Shown here one piece after another: positions 53,875-64,000 of a stretch of DNA of 64,000 bases. The position numbers were made by a program, and so were the translations under genes. Below the pieces are notes generated by a model, which searched no databases, was not told the origin of the DNA, and saw nothing but the letters and a program-made list of their open reading frames with translations. How positions within the stretch are numbered: position 1 is the first letter of the stretch; each line of letters begins with the position of its first letter. This stretch comes from Phocaeicola barnesiae DSM 18169 = JCM 13652 (GTDB taxonomy: Bacteria; Bacteroidota; Bacteroidia; Bacteroidales; Bacteroidaceae): the NCBI RefSeq assembly GCF_000374585.1, contig NZ_KB894660.1:1-64000 (forward strand). The letters are read 5' to 3'.

Positions 53875-54417
53875 ATGGCTCTTGAAGATTATTATTTCAT
53901 ACCGCTGAAAGCGGACTACGAGATAAAGCCGTTTAAGTGCAAGGATGATGACTTAAACGGCTTTTTATTTGAGGATGCCCGAAAATATCTGACCGACTTG
54001 ATGGCTGTCACTTATCTATGGGAGGATTTGTCCAATGCCAAAACTGTAGCCTATTTCAGCCTTCTAAATGACAAAATTACTTTTGACCCGGAACAACGCA
54101 GTATTTGGAACCGGCTGAGCCGTCGTGTGGCTAATCCTAAGCGGCGCAAAGATTATCCGGCCGTAAAGATTGGCAGACTGGCCGTATCGGAAGAATATGC
54201 CGGACAAGGCATTGGCAGAGATATTATCCGTCTTATCAAATATACTTTTACTCATGGTAACAGAACCGGTTGCCGTTTCATTACAGTGGATGCTTATCAG
54301 GATGCCGTCGGTTTTTATCAACAATGCGGCTTTGATTTCTTGTCCGCCAAAGACGAGAAAGACAAGACACGTTCTATGTACTATGACTTGAAACGCTTCT
54401 TAGATAATGAAGAATAG
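53875..54417 (+). CDS. GNAT acetyltransferase (putative toxin)
   Basis: 180 residues, acetyl-CoA binding loop in EYAGQGIGRDIIRLIK (about 101-116) and the late VDAYQDAVGFYQQCGF block with the catalytic Tyr region (about 141-158). Size and pairing with a small upstream gene fit the GNAT toxins that acetylate aminoacyl-tRNA, but a metabolic acetylase is possible. AT-rich relative to the flanking element genes, so likely cargo. Ends in a bidirectional terminator. Confidence 0.78.
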   Translation: MALEDYYFIPLKADYEIKPFKCKDDDLNGFLFEDARKYLTDLMAVTYLWEDLSNAKTVAYFSLLNDKITFDPEQRSIWNRLSRRVANPKRRKDYPAVKIGRLAVSEEYAGQGIGRDIIRLIKYTFTHGNRTGCRFITVDAYQDAVGFYQQCGFDFLSAKDEKDKTRSMYYDLKRFLDNEE

Positions 54418-54438
54418 ATAGAATTTTCTGTACAAAAT

Positions 54439-54489
54439 AAAAAGGCTTGGCAACTATCCGGCATGTACCGGTTGTTGCCAAGCCTTTTT
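54439..54489. terminator. Bidirectional terminator
   Basis: Perfect stem GGCTTGGCAAC (54444-54454) and GTTGCCAAGCC (54474-54484), with A5 on the left (54439-54443) and T5 on the right (54485-54489). Serves both the GNAT gene (+) and the helicase gene (-), whose ends converge here. Confidence 0.92.
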
Positions 54490-54501
54490 GTTGAATCCCG
54501 C

Positions 54502-57500
54502 TCAGAGCTTCATCCTCCATTTCGGTTTGTCCTGCGGTTTCTCCGTGTCGGCTTCCGGTCGGGGGATGCCGCCGATTACTACCTTTTCCTTGCCCGCGCT
54601 CATGAGTTCCTTGATGCTGATGGTCTTGGGCATGGCTGGCAGCACCGGCGGTTTGCGCTCCGCCGCATGTGCCATGTAGTCGGGCATACGGTGGACGTAT
54701 GGCTCGGATGCTGCCGGGACGGCAGGGCTGTCGGGCATTGAGGGGGCGGATTGTGCCAGCGGTGCGTCCTGTTGCTCCGGCTTGATTTCCGTTATCCCTT
54801 CGGTATTGGCTTCCTGCGCATCGACGGACTTCAGGGAGAGCAATATCTTGCGGTCAAGCGTGGCAAGCTCGGCCTTGAGCAGCTTCAATTCATCCTCTTT
54901 CTTCCATGTTTCATCCACGACCTGCTTCAATACGGGGATTTCCTTTTCAATGTCGGCATTGTCCTTCGTGTATTTCTCTATCAGGCGGGGGATGCTGTCG
55001 AAGGCGTTGATGAAGTTCCGGCAGGCGGTCTGCGGGTCGGCTGCCAAGCGTCCGTTGTTGTAATTGTACAGGAGCTTGCCCGCACCGCTCACGAAGAAGT
55101 GGTTCTCGCAGAAGTCCAGCCCCTCCTTGACGGTGGTTTTGGTCTTGACCACAATGTCGAAGCCGTAAAGGGAGCCGATGGGCTTGGGCTGGCCGTGCGT
55201 GCGTTCCTTGTCCTCTATCTCGTGCAGCTTGGCGGCAATGACTTTGGGGTCACCACTCGTTACCCCGTCAATCTTCAACGGGTTGAGCTTCTTGCCCTCC
55301 TTGTCGTACTGCACGCGGCTCTCGAAGTCCGCCATGTCCTGCCGTGCCCTCGCGATGATGTCGCTGTTGGAGGCTTGGTTGGCCAGTAAGGTTTCCAACC
55401 GGATGCGCGAATCGCCCTTGCTGCGCTGGAACGCCTTGCGCTCGCCCTCCAAAGAGGCAATCTTCTTTTCCAGACGCGCCTTGTCCAACAGGTCGGTATT
55501 GCCGGAGAGGATGGCCACGTACTCGGAGTAGTTCATGCCCCCTTTCTCGTCCATGCTGCCCTCGTCGATGGTGCGGCTGCCCATGCGGTTCTGCTTGAGC
55601 TGGGTGATGAAAAGCTGCTTGTTGTGGAGCAGGTTGAACTTGTAACTGTCCAATGACTTCTCCACCGCATAGATGATGACATCGACCTTGTTGTCGGCAT
55701 AGAGCTTCGCCACTTCGTTGCCCTTGCGGATGCCGCGCCCGTCGCGCTGCTGGAGGTCGCTGGGGCGCCACGGTGCGTCCAGATGATGAATCGCCACGCA
55801 CCTTTTCTGCGCATTGACACCCGTGCCCAGCATCTCGGTGGAGCCGAACAGCACGCGGATGCGCCCCTCGTTCATCGCCTCAATCATCGCCTTGCGCTTC
55901 TTCTCGGTCTTCGCTTCCTGAATGAAGCGTATCTGGTCTTCGGGGATGCCGTGGTCTTCGACCAGCTTGCGCTTGATTTCACTGTACGGGTTCCACTGGT
56001 CGGGCTTGTAAGTGCCCAAGTCGCTGAACACGAACTGTGTCCCCTTGTGTTCGGCATAGCGGTTATAATACTGCGCAATCATGTCGGCGCAATGGGTTGC
56101 CTTGTTGTCGCGGTCGTCGTCATATTTCAGCGGGTCGATGAGCCGCATGTCAAGCGACATCTTGCGGGCATAGTCGGTGGCGATGAGCATCTTGGCCTTT
56201 TCCTCCTTTTCCGTCAGCGGCAGACGGCCCAATACGGTAGCGTTGCCGGTCTTGGCGAACTCCATGAGCTTGGCGATAAACTCCTGCTGGTCGGGCGTGG
56301 GCGCGATGTTGTGCAGTATCTCGTTCTTCTTCGGGCGGTCGATGCCGATGTCCTCCGCCGTGCGGAAGTCGGTGATTTCGGAATAGAACGAGGCGAGTTC
56401 GGGCACCTTGATGAAATAGCGGAAGCGTTCCTTCTGCACAATCTCGTTGGTCACGGAAAACTCATAGTCGATGGACTTGCGCGCGAACACCGCCGCCCAT
56501 GCGTCGAAGGAGCGGATGCCCTGCCGCTCCAGTTCGTTGGGGCGCAGGTATTTGAACAGGAGGTACAGCTCGGTCAGCGAGTTGCTGATGGTCGTACCGG
56601 AAAGGAAGGTGGCTCCCAAGTCCTTGCCGGTGCGCTGCTGGATGGTACGGATGGCGAAGAGCATGTTGAGCGCGCGCTGGCTGCCCTCCGAGTTGCCCAG
56701 CCCCGCCACACGGTCGTGGCGCGTGGTGAACATGAGGTTCTTGAAGCGGTGCGATTCATCGACAAAGATATGGTCGATGCCCATGCGCTTGAAGTCCGCC
56801 ACATCGTCCTTGCGGTTCTCTATCTCGTGCGTCAGCTCCTTGAGCTTGACTTCGAGGTTCATCTTGCGTTTCTCTGCGCCCTTGAGTTGGGCATTGGTCA
56901 CCTCGCTGCCCAACTGGTGCAACACCTCCAAGTTTTCCTCCACGCTGTCCAGCTCCTGCTGCAAGATGTCGCGCTGGATTTCGGGCGACTGCGGTATCAT
57001 GCCGAACTGCTCGTGCGAGAGGATGATGGCATCCCAGTCGTTGTTCTTCATCTGGTTGAAGATTTCCACGCGGCGGTCGGGCGTGAAGTCCTCCTTGCCC
57101 GGATAGAGTATCTTGGCGTGGGGATAGGCGGTGCGGAAGGTCTGTGCAATCTCGTGGATGTTCGCCTTCAGGCCGGTAATGAGCGGCTTGTGCGCCAGTC
57201 CGAGCCGCTTCATCTCGTAGGCGGCGACGCACATTATCAGCGTCTTGCCGCCACCCACCTCGTGGTCGGCGATGCCACCGCCGTTCATCTTCAGCATCCA
57301 GATACAGTCTTTCTGCGAGGGATACAAATCCTTGATGCCCAGTCCTTTCAAATCAAGGTCAGGAAAGGTCTGGTGGCTGCCGTCGAACTTGGGGCGCACG
57401 AAGCAGTTGAACTTGCGGTTGTACATGTCCTCCAGTTTCTTCTTGAACTCCGGCGACTGTTCCATGAGCCAGTCGGAGAAGCCTCCCCGTATCTCGTCAA

Positions 57501-60168
57501 TCTTGCTGTTGGCAAGCTGCGTGGCTTCGGGGTCGCGCACCTTGATGTCCTTTCCGTCCTTGTCCGTGACGGTCTTGGTGATGTTGGGCGTGGTGTTGTG
57601 GATGGCGTGGCGCATGAGGGCGACCCCGTTGAACAGGCGCGTTTCGGAACGGACTGCGTACTGGTTATAGATACGCGGGCTGAGTTCGGAGGCGCGGATG
57701 CTGTACTCGTCCGCACTGGCGTTGTAGCGGACAGACACGTCGGTGTCGAACAGCCATGAGGCATAGCGGCTGTACACGCCAGCCGGTATCCAGCGTTCGC
57801 CGAAATTGAAATCCAGTTCCTCGAACGGGATGGGTGCCGGTGCCGCCTTACGCAACGCTTCGAGCGAGATGCGTGATTCGGCATCGTCGGGATGCGTCTG
57901 CAAGTATTCTTCGATATACTCTGCCTTTGCCACGACATTGCCCGAAATGAAGCGGTCGGCAATCTCGAAACGCTTGGCCAGCGGGTTGTAGAACACCCTG
58001 CCGCGCAGTTCCTCCAGAAGCTCGGCCTGCGGCCTGTCGGTGAGCGACTCCATATACTCCATGTTTGCCTCGCCGTACTTGTTGAGCGAGGCCGCCAACG
58101 CCTCGTGCACATCGTCGGTGTGGGTAATCTCGTTCACGTTGTACGACACGGGATGGTCGAAGATGTCGGCCTTGACCGCCTTGCCGTCGGTGTAACGCTC
58201 CAATGCGAGGATTTCCCGGTTATCGGCATCCATGCGGAACAGGTCGATGTTCTTCTTGTCGTTCAGGTTGCCGAACTGACGGACAAAACCGTCGTACAAC
58301 CCGTTCAGCCTTGCGCGCAGTTCCCCGTTCTCCTGCCGGTGTTCCGCCTCGTCGTTGTACAGGCGGTGGTAGGTGTCACGAAGTTCCATGTAGGATTCGG
58401 CACGCTGCCGCTGGCGGGCGGGCAGCTCCAGCGGATGGAACACGGGGATTCCCTTTTCCATGCCGGAGAGGTAGCCGGTCTGCCCGTCCATACCCACCAA
58501 TGAGCCGTTCCGGTAGTGCTCCAGCCTTTCGCCGGTGAAAGGGCGCGGCTTCATGCGCTCCTGCCGGGCGTCCTCTTCCTCCGCACGGCGGCGTTCCCGC
58601 TCCCGGAGTTCTTCTTCCGACGGGGCTTTGGTTTCGGAAGCCGTATCCGTTTGGGCTGCCGTATTTTCGGGTACGGACTGCCCGCTGACCGGTTCCACGA
58701 TGTCGAACAGGGAGAGCTGCGGGGCAGCCTGCTTCTTCTTCCGCTTGGGCTTCCGCCCGGTGCTGAAAGCCTGCCGTTCCTCCTGCGTGAAGCCGAAAAG
58801 GTCATACAGGGACATGACCGGCTCCTGCGTGACGGGCTTCTCCGGTTCAGGCCGGCCTATGGCCGGTTCTTCTGCGGCTGCTTCCGGTGTTCCCGTTACG
58901 GTATGTCCCTGCCCCGGCATGGAAACCGCCCGCACCTGTGCGATGCGTTCCTGAAGGCTTTCCGCCCGTACATCTATCAGTTCGCGCAACTCGCGCACCG
59001 GCGAGAAGCGGAGATAAAGGTCAAGGTCGAGGTTTTCCGACAGGTTCTTGTCCAGCATCCATTTCAGGTCTGCGGCGATGGCATCCATGCCCCCGTCATG
59101 CAGGAAGACGCGTGCCGGTTTGCCGTAGGGGTCGGTTCCCACATGGCCGCGCGTATGGACAATGGCGGCGGTACGCTCGAAGTATTCGTTCTGTGTCGTG
59201 CCGTCCTCCTGCGTACTGACCTCGACGAAGGCTTTTTCAAGGCCGGTATATTCCCTTTCGGATGCCGTGTCTTTCTGCAACACAATGAGGTCGCTGCCCA
59301 CCTCCGTACCGGCATAGTCGGCAAACAGGTTGTTGGGCAGGCGGATGGCGGACAGGAGCCGCGCCCTTTCCATCAGGTACTGGCGCACGGGAGTGCCCAT
59401 CGCGGAGTTCATCACCCCCTGTGAGGTGATGAAAGCCACGATGCCTCCCTCGCGCACGGCATCCAGTCCCTTGACGAAGAAATAATTGTGCAGGGAGTTC
59501 ATTGCGAAGCGCCGTGCCGTGCCGCCCGCCATCGAGGGGTCAAATACCCGGATGTCGCCGAAAGGGATGTTACTCGCCGCCACGTCGAACCGGCCGTTAT
59601 CTTGCGGGGGAAGCTCCTCGAAGCCCTGCACACGGACATCCGTGCCGGGCTGTAGCTGCCGGAGGATGCGCCCGGTCAGCAAGTCCTTCTCGTATGCCGC
59701 CACTTCGGGCGTGGCGGTGGCTGTGAAAAGATGCGGTTGGAAAGCGGTGAGGAAGTTACCCGTGCCCGATGACGGGTCAAGAAAGCTGTGCGGCGACACG
59801 CCGTGCTCACTTAATGAGGATGCCAGCGCGCCGATGATTTCCGGCGGTGTATAGAACGCGGTAAAGGTGGATGCCTTCACGCTGTCCACCAGCCGTTTGT
59901 ATTCACGTTCATCCGTCGCCCCCTCGCGGAGCACGCCGTGCAGTTCCGATACGAGGGGGAACAGTTCGCGGTCGCTCTGCGTCCAGCGCAGGATGTCGGT
60001 GAGCTTGCCAAATGGCGACAACACCGCCTTGATGCCCCCGAAGCCGGAGTAGGCGGCAAGCGCCGCCAGTTCTTCCGGGGTGGCGGCACGCCTCTCCTTC
60101 TCCAGCCGGAACATCAGCCGGATAGCCTCGATGTTGTCCCTAAGATGTGCCTTCCTGTTATATGCCAT
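54502..60168 (-). CDS. Giant N6-adenine methylase / SNF2-type helicase fusion
   Basis: 1888 residues. N-terminal methyltransferase: SAM motif DPSSGTGNF (131-139) and NIPF at 200-203 where N6-adenine enzymes usually have NPPY/F. A low-complexity Pro/Glu/Arg-rich linker (about 420-560) and a DUF3945-like middle lead to a helicase: Walker A-like VGGGKT (near 970), DESH box near 1138, SGTTISNS near 1195, and motif [14 protein letters not shown] near 1473. The last 200 residues are Pro-rich. Such methylase-helicases are regular parts of Bacteroides conjugative elements (CTn341/CTnDOT type) and are thought to help excision or transfer and may protect element DNA from restriction. The DUF1896 gene overlaps its start by 11 bases. 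GC-rich. Confidence 0.85.
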   Translation of the reverse strand: MAYNRKAHLRDNIEAIRLMFRLEKERRAATPEELAALAAYSGFGGIKAVLSPFGKLTDILRWTQSDRELFPLVSELHGVLREGATDEREYKRLVDSVKASTFTAFYTPPEIIGALASSLSEHGVSPHSFLDPSSGTGNFLTAFQPHLFTATATPEVAAYEKDLLTGRILRQLQPGTDVRVQGFEELPPQDNGRFDVAASNIPFGDIRVFDPSMAGGTARRFAMNSLHNYFFVKGLDAVREGGIVAFITSQGVMNSAMGTPVRQYLMERARLLSAIRLPNNLFADYAGTEVGSDLIVLQKDTASEREYTGLEKAFVEVSTQEDGTTQNEYFERTAAIVHTRGHVGTDPYGKPARVFLHDGGMDAIAADLKWMLDKNLSENLDLDLYLRFSPVRELRELIDVRAESLQERIAQVRAVSMPGQGHTVTGTPEAAAEEPAIGRPEPEKPVTQEPVMSLYDLFGFTQEERQAFSTGRKPKRKKKQAAPQLSLFDIVEPVSGQSVPENTAAQTDTASETKAPSEEELRERERRRAEEEDARQERMKPRPFTGERLEHYRNGSLVGMDGQTGYLSGMEKGIPVFHPLELPARQRQRAESYMELRDTYHRLYNDEAEHRQENGELRARLNGLYDGFVRQFGNLNDKKNIDLFRMDADNREILALERYTDGKAVKADIFDHPVSYNVNEITHTDDVHEALAASLNKYGEANMEYMESLTDRPQAELLEELRGRVFYNPLAKRFEIADRFISGNVVAKAEYIEEYLQTHPDDAESRISLEALRKAAPAPIPFEELDFNFGERWIPAGVYSRYASWLFDTDVSVRYNASADEYSIRASELSPRIYNQYAVRSETRLFNGVALMRHAIHNTTPNITKTVTDKDGKDIKVRDPEATQLANSKIDEIRGGFSDWLMEQSPEFKKKLEDMYNRKFNCFVRPKFDGSHQTFPDLDLKGLGIKDLYPSQKDCIWMLKMNGGGIADHEVGGGKTLIMCVAAYEMKRLGLAHKPLITGLKANIHEIAQTFRTAYPHAKILYPGKEDFTPDRRVEIFNQMKNNDWDAIILSHEQFGMIPQSPEIQRDILQQELDSVEENLEVLHQLGSEVTNAQLKGAEKRKMNLEVKLKELTHEIENRKDDVADFKRMGIDHIFVDESHRFKNLMFTTRHDRVAGLGNSEGSQRALNMLFAIRTIQQRTGKDLGATFLSGTTISNSLTELYLLFKYLRPNELERQGIRSFDAWAAVFARKSIDYEFSVTNEIVQKERFRYFIKVPELASFYSEITDFRTAEDIGIDRPKKNEILHNIAPTPDQQEFIAKLMEFAKTGNATVLGRLPLTEKEEKAKMLIATDYARKMSLDMRLIDPLKYDDDRDNKATHCADMIAQYYNRYAEHKGTQFVFSDLGTYKPDQWNPYSEIKRKLVEDHGIPEDQIRFIQEAKTEKKRKAMIEAMNEGRIRVLFGSTEMLGTGVNAQKRCVAIHHLDAPWRPSDLQQRDGRGIRKGNEVAKLYADNKVDVIIYAVEKSLDSYKFNLLHNKQLFITQLKQNRMGSRTIDEGSMDEKGGMNYSEYVAILSGNTDLLDKARLEKKIASLEGERKAFQRSKGDSRIRLETLLANQASNSDIIARARQDMADFESRVQYDKEGKKLNPLKIDGVTSGDPKVIAAKLHEIEDKERTHGQPKPIGSLYGFDIVVKTKTTVKEGLDFCENHFFVSGAGKLLYNYNNGRLAADPQTACRNFINAFDSIPRLIEKYTKDNADIEKEIPVLKQVVDETWKKEDELKLLKAELATLDRKILLSLKSVDAQEANTEGITEIKPEQQDAPLAQSAPSMPDSPAVPAASEPYVHRMPDYMAHAAERKPPVLPAMPKTISIKELMSAGKEKVVIGGIPRPEADTEKPQDKPKWRMKL

Positions 60169-60622
60169 TTTCTTCGAGCCAGATTGAGATGGTACCGGTC
60201 AGTTCCTCACACAGCCGGTCGAAGCCGGGTGTGGCGGCGAAATCGTCGGTCAGGTCGTAACCGCTGAACACCCTGCCGCATTCGGGCAGAAGCTGGAGAG
60301 CCACCTCGCGGGCGCGGCCTGCGGGCACCTCGTCGGCGAACTCGTTCCACAGCACGGTGATGAGCGTGTCGAGCCGGGAAAAGTGCAGGTCTTGGAATAG
60401 CACCTCGTCCGCCTGCCGGACGGCTTCGTCATAATCCATGCCCGATTTGACAGCTTCGCTGAACGCTTCGGCTGCAAGGTCGGCACGCGCGCGGACAAAA
60501 GCGTCGTCGGCAGCCCGTTCGGGATGCGATTCGCGGAGGTAGGACAACAGGGTAAGGCGGTAATAGGACAGTTCGTCCGGCTCTACCGCCGGAGCCGGCA
60601 TGTTCGGTTTGTTCGGATTCAT
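60158..60622 (-). CDS. DUF1896 family protein
   Basis: 154 residues from ATG 60622 (upstream in-frame ATG at 60655 lacks support). Helical, acidic; [19 protein letters not shown] (about 19-37) and [18 protein letters not shown] are family marks of DUF1896 as I know it, found between the topoisomerase and helicase genes of Bacteroides elements (position of orf3 in the CTnDOT excision operon). Molecular role unknown. Overlaps the helicase start by 11 bases, so translation is probably coupled. Confidence 0.78.
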   Translation of the reverse strand: MNPNKPNMPAPAVEPDELSYYRLTLLSYLRESHPERAADDAFVRARADLAAEAFSEAVKSGMDYDEAVRQADEVLFQDLHFSRLDTLITVLWNEFADEVPAGRAREVALQLLPECGRVFSGYDLTDDFAATPGFDRLCEELTGTISIWLEENGI

Positions 60623-60692
60623 GATTCTTCTTTTTATTCGTGTTACAAAATACATTTTATGCCTGTATAGGATGAAGTCGGTGCCGGGAGGG

Positions 60693-62798
60693 TCATTTCT
60701 TTTTGGCGGGTTTGCCTTTGGGCGGCTTCCTGTCGGCGAACTCGTAACCCACCGAGAAGTCGGGACGAAGCACCAGCGAAGCGTCGAAAGCCTTGCCCTC
60801 CTTGCTCTTGAAGCCCTTGATAACCCCGGTTCTGCCTTTGGTCAGTAGTTCGGCAAGCTGCTTGTCCGACAGTTCCTTGCCGCCCTTGTTGCGGAAGAGG
60901 GTAAAGCCGCAGTCCACATCGGCGCACTTGACGACCTTCGGGAAGAACAGCACCCGGCTGTTCCGGCATTTGGGACACGGGTATTCGCTCTCCGAAGGCG
61001 CTACGGACACTTTGGTTTCCAACAGTTCGGTCACAATCTGTGCGGTATATGCCTCGATGTCGCGCCGGAAGGCGGCAGCGTCGGCCTCGCCCGATTCGAT
61101 GCGTGCCAGTGTGTCCTCCCATGCGGCGGTCATTTCCACGTTGGCAATCTTCTTGTCCTTCACCGTTTCATAGACCGCCATGCCTTTGTCGGTGGGCACG
61201 AGGCTTTTCTTCTCCCTCTGGATATAACCGCGTGCGAACAGGGTCTCGATAACGGCGGCACGGGTGGCGGGGGTGCCTATACCTGTCTCGCGGATGCTCG
61301 CCCGTAGTTGTTCGTCGTCAATCTCCCGACCGCAATGTTCCATCGCCGAGAGCAGCGAGCTTTCAGTATGCAGCGGCTTGGGCTTGGTCTGCCGCTCCAC
61401 CGCTTCGAGTGCCTTTACCGGGAGCGTCTCGTCCTGTTCCAAATTGGGGAGTGCCATATCCCCGCCGTCGTCCTCTTCCTTTTCGCCGCGCACGGCACGC
61501 CAGCCGGCGGACTTGACCACCGTGCCTTTGGCCTGCGCTTCGCTGCTGCCCACCGCCGCATGGATTTCCGTCACCTCCTTGATGCAGGGGGCGGAAAAGG
61601 CTTCGAGCAGGCGGGCTGCCACCATGTCGTAAACGGCCTGTTCGTCTTTGGAAAGGCCGGAGGGCAGGTTTTCGGTTACAATCAGCGCATGGTGGTCGGT
61701 CACTTTCCTGTCGTCCACGCTGCGGCGGTTGAGCGGTGCACCGGAGAGCGATGCGGCATACTGCCCGAAACACGGATGCTGCCGCAAGAGGGCGATGCGT
61801 GAGGGGATTTCATCGAACACGTCTTCGGAAATATACCGGCTGCCGGTGCGCGGATAGCTCAGCACCTTTTTCTCGTACAGGCTCTGCGCAAGGGAGAGCG
61901 TGCGGTCGGCGGAGAAGTCCAGCCGGGTGTTGGCATCCCGCTGAAGGGCGGTCAGGTCATAGAGCAGCGGAGGTTCTTCCTTGACCTCCCGCCGGGCAAG
62001 AGCCGTGACGCGGAGCGTGCCGCACGCTTTCATGTCGCCCAACGCATCGTCTGCGGCGGCCTTGTCCTCGTAACGCTGTTCAGTAGTGGCATGGAACGTG
62101 ATGCCGTCCTTTTCCACCGTGATGCGTATCTGCATGTACTTCTTCGGGGTAAAGGACTTGTTCTCCAGATAACGGGAGCAAATCATGGCCAACGTGGGTG
62201 TCTGTACCCGTCCGAGCGAGAACACGCCCCGCCCGGCGGCAAGGCTGAGCGCCTGCGAGCCGTTGATGCCGATGAGCCAGTCCGCCTCGCTGCGTGCCTT
62301 GGCGGAAAGATAGAGGTTGTCGTAGTCACTGCCCGGCTGCAACCTTTCCATCCCCTCACGGATGGCCTTGTCGGTCAGGCTGCTTATCCACAGGCGGACA
62401 AACGGTCTGGTGCAGCCCAAATAGTGGTAGATGTAGCGGTATATCAGTTCCCCTTCGCGCCCGGCGTCGGTCGCCACGATGATGCGGTCGCACCCCTCGA
62501 ACAGCCCTTTGATGATGTTCAGTTGGCGCACCACGCCGGGGTCGTCCCTGTATTCCTTGCCCTCGCGTACCTGACGGGGAACAAGCGTGAACTTGGCGGG
62601 CAGTATGGGCAAGTGCTCCCTGCGGAAGCCGGTGAAGCCGTAGGTTTCGGGCATGGCCAGTCCGACCAGATGCCCGAACGCCCATGTGACGGCATAGCCG
62701 TTGCCTTCCAGATAGCCGTCCTTCCGCTGTCCGGCTCCTACAATCGCCGCGATGCTCTGCGCCACCGACGGCTTTTCTGCGATGATGACATTCTTCAT
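60693..62798 (-). CDS. topB: DNA topoisomerase III (element-encoded, Exc-like)
   Basis: Type IA topoisomerase, 701 residues from Met 62798 (62804 also possible). Toprim domain with IAEKPSVAQSIA (6-17) and TDAGREGELIYRYI (about 106-119); the catalytic Tyr lies in SYPRTGSRYIS near 320; a C-terminal zinc finger has CPKC (near 610) and a later CADVDCGF. The same type of protein is Exc in CTnDOT, needed for excision in some assays. It sits after the DUF3945-like gene and before DUF1896 in the reverse block. Confidence 0.9.
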   Translation of the reverse strand: MKNVIIAEKPSVAQSIAAIVGAGQRKDGYLEGNGYAVTWAFGHLVGLAMPETYGFTGFRREHLPILPAKFTLVPRQVREGKEYRDDPGVVRQLNIIKGLFEGCDRIIVATDAGREGELIYRYIYHYLGCTRPFVRLWISSLTDKAIREGMERLQPGSDYDNLYLSAKARSEADWLIGINGSQALSLAAGRGVFSLGRVQTPTLAMICSRYLENKSFTPKKYMQIRITVEKDGITFHATTEQRYEDKAAADDALGDMKACGTLRVTALARREVKEEPPLLYDLTALQRDANTRLDFSADRTLSLAQSLYEKKVLSYPRTGSRYISEDVFDEIPSRIALLRQHPCFGQYAASLSGAPLNRRSVDDRKVTDHHALIVTENLPSGLSKDEQAVYDMVAARLLEAFSAPCIKEVTEIHAAVGSSEAQAKGTVVKSAGWRAVRGEKEEDDGGDMALPNLEQDETLPVKALEAVERQTKPKPLHTESSLLSAMEHCGREIDDEQLRASIRETGIGTPATRAAVIETLFARGYIQREKKSLVPTDKGMAVYETVKDKKIANVEMTAAWEDTLARIESGEADAAAFRRDIEAYTAQIVTELLETKVSVAPSESEYPCPKCRNSRVLFFPKVVKCADVDCGFTLFRNKGGKELSDKQLAELLTKGRTGVIKGFKSKEGKAFDASLVLRPDFSVGYEFADRKPPKGKPAKKK

Positions 62799-62824
62799 AT
62801 ACATTATCTATTACAGGTGAATAC

Positions 62825-64000
62825 TCAAAGTGATACGCCGGCACCTTTCTTCTCGGACTTCCGGACACGGCGGTTCTGTGTGACGGCCTGTGCAGGCTGT
62901 TGTGCCTGTGTTTCCGCCTGACCTTGCGACTGCTTCCTGCTCTTGTCGGGATTCCAGCGGAAGAAGTCGAACTTCATCTTCTCGTAATTGGGGCGCACGT
63001 AGGCATTGAACGTGCCCCCGCCACCGTCGGACATGCCCGTGATATAGGCGGCCTTGCCCATTTTCAATGTATTCACCTGTTCATCGGTCAAGTCCACCCC
63101 TTTCAGTTTCTTCGGGATGATGATTTCGCGCCGTTCGCTCTGGCTCTGCTCCACCTTGCGGTTCAGCCCCCGGAAGTCGTAGTCGAAGCCGCCCTTGCAG
63201 ACGTTGTACTGGAGGCGTGCGTCGTAATGCTTCTGCTTGCGTTCCGACCACATGCCTTCCACCAGTACGGATTCGCCGTTCATCAGCCGGAGTCCTTGGT
63301 CTTCGGTCAGCGCGACCCCGTTGATTTCACGCACCTGCTTTATTTCCTGAACGGGAAGATGGTGCAGGCGGTTGGTCTTGGGGTTGAAGGAAAGGAGGCA
63401 GGCCTCAATCATGCCGTCGGGCTGGCGGATGTAGATGGGACGTCCGGCATTGTGTGTCTTGAGCAGGTTGTCCTGCACCTCCTGAGAAAGTTCCGTGCCC
63501 ATGTACTCGCCCAGTTCGGGGCGTTGCTTGCAGCACTCGATGTTGAGCACGGGCTTCCCGTCGGATGATTCCACCAGCCGGATGCAGGCGGGCGTTTCGA
63601 GGCTGATGCCCTCGAAACTGGTCTTGATGTCCAGTACGGCGGATTCATGCCCGTTCAGCAACCGTGCCGTACCGATTTCGCCCAGCGATTCGGGCGTGAT
63701 GCCCATGCGTGCAAGCTGCTGCCAGTCCACCTGCTCCATGCTCCACTTCGTGGATTGCTGCGGGGCGGATTCTTCGGCGGCGGGAGCCTGCTGCAAGTCC
63801 TGTTTCTGTATGTGCTGCTCCGGGTCTAACCTGTACCCGTCAATCATGGCCGCGTTCTCTTCCGGCTTGCGGAACAAGTCCGCCATATCCTTGGCGGCGG
63901 CAAGCAGTTCCGCCGGGATGTGGTAGAAACGGAAGTCGGACGGGTTGTCATACTGCCGTTTGAAATTGGAGAAAAAGGCTTCGAGGATGGATTCGCTGCG
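62825..64000 (-). CDS. DUF3945/DUF4099-like protein of the element, 5' end outside window
   Basis: The reverse frame is open to the window edge (392 codons seen), reading through ESILEAFFSNFKRQYDNPSD near the edge, so ATG 63886 is not the true start. The visible part holds a DUF4099-like segment with VDWQQLARMGITPESLGE and repeats rich in NGxE/LLNG that recur twice (NGHES, NGESV), then a DUF3945-like region with a Gln/Arg-rich C-terminus. Proteins of this type lie next to topoisomerase III in Bacteroides conjugative elements; function not established. Confidence 0.8.
   Translation of the reverse strand, partial: RSESILEAFFSNFKRQYDNPSDFRFYHIPAELLAAAKDMADLFRKPEENAAMIDGYRLDPEQHIQKQDLQQAPAAEESAPQQSTKWSMEQVDWQQLARMGITPESLGEIGTARLLNGHESAVLDIKTSFEGISLETPACIRLVESSDGKPVLNIECCKQRPELGEYMGTELSQEVQDNLLKTHNAGRPIYIRQPDGMIEACLLSFNPKTNRLHHLPVQEIKQVREINGVALTEDQGLRLMNGESVLVEGMWSERKQKHYDARLQYNVCKGGFDYDFRGLNRKVEQSQSERREIIIPKKLKGVDLTDEQVNTLKMGKAAYITGMSDGGGGTFNAYVRPNYEKMKFDFFRWNPDKSRKQSQGQAETQAQQPAQAVTQNRRVRKSEKKGAGVSL

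Noticed and set aside
55783-57759. A 658-codon open frame on the + strand
   Set aside because: It is antisense to the methylase-helicase gene, whose GC-rich codons keep the complementary frame open; no family motif is visible.
58516-59424. A 302-codon open frame on the + strand
   Set aside because: Antisense to the methylase domain of the large reverse gene; another consequence of high GC.

Overview
The window looks like a Bacteroidales chromosome, most like Bacteroides or Phocaeicola. The evidence is SusC/SusD-type outer-membrane genes, a GldH lipoprotein, and many promoters of the Bacteroides type (TTTG about 20 bp before TAnnTTTG), plus the gene families present. All functional calls come from motif reading and family knowledge; no search was run.

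Layout. 1-152: 5S rRNA end of an rRNA operon with its terminator. 0.4-7.4 kb: hflX, a DUF4954 hexapeptide-repeat protein, a secreted thioredoxin-fold protein and a class I fumarase. 7.5-27.2 kb: a large sialic-acid (nan) locus. It holds a bimodular sialate O-acetylesterase, a second SGNH esterase, a GH20 hexosaminidase, the NanU/NanO outer-membrane pair, sialidase NanH, a YhcH-type protein, an MFS sialate transporter, an AGE-family ManNAc epimerase, NanL lyase, a kelch mutarotase, a divergent ROK regulator and a BASS-family transporter. Together these would remove acetyl groups, release sialic acid, bring it across both membranes, correct its anomer, and split it to pyruvate and ManNAc, which is epimerised to GlcNAc. 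27.5-47.6 kb: housekeeping genes, namely a phosphate transporter, purH, the mreB-mreC-mreD-PBP2-rodA cell-shape operon, a metF-holB-PSP1-gldH operon, a phospholipase D family protein, a PP2C-like protein, a MalY/PatB aminotransferase and two lipoproteins.

47.7-50.3 kb is an AT-rich transition zone. It has a strongly supported small-RNA gene, a 16-bp inverted repeat, a small reverse ORF, a C39/papain-like cysteine-protease gene coupled to a 58-residue peptide gene, and an 86-residue gene preceded by three 15-bp-phased operator-like repeats. 50.6-64 kb is part of a GC-rich integrative conjugative element: two small helix-turn-helix proteins around a primase-helicase, an AT-rich GNAT toxin-antitoxin-like cargo pair, then a reverse-strand block with a giant methylase-helicase, DUF1896, topoisomerase III and a DUF3945-like protein running off the window edge. 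No integrase is visible, so the boundary of the element is unresolved.

The most striking observation is a run of 14 G in the signal-peptide region of nanO. As written, it puts the signal peptide out of frame with the receptor. That fits a slipped-strand phase switch on sialic-acid uptake (or an assembly error). The protease-peptide pair, the small RNA, and the three phased repeats are the other places where something undescribed could lie.
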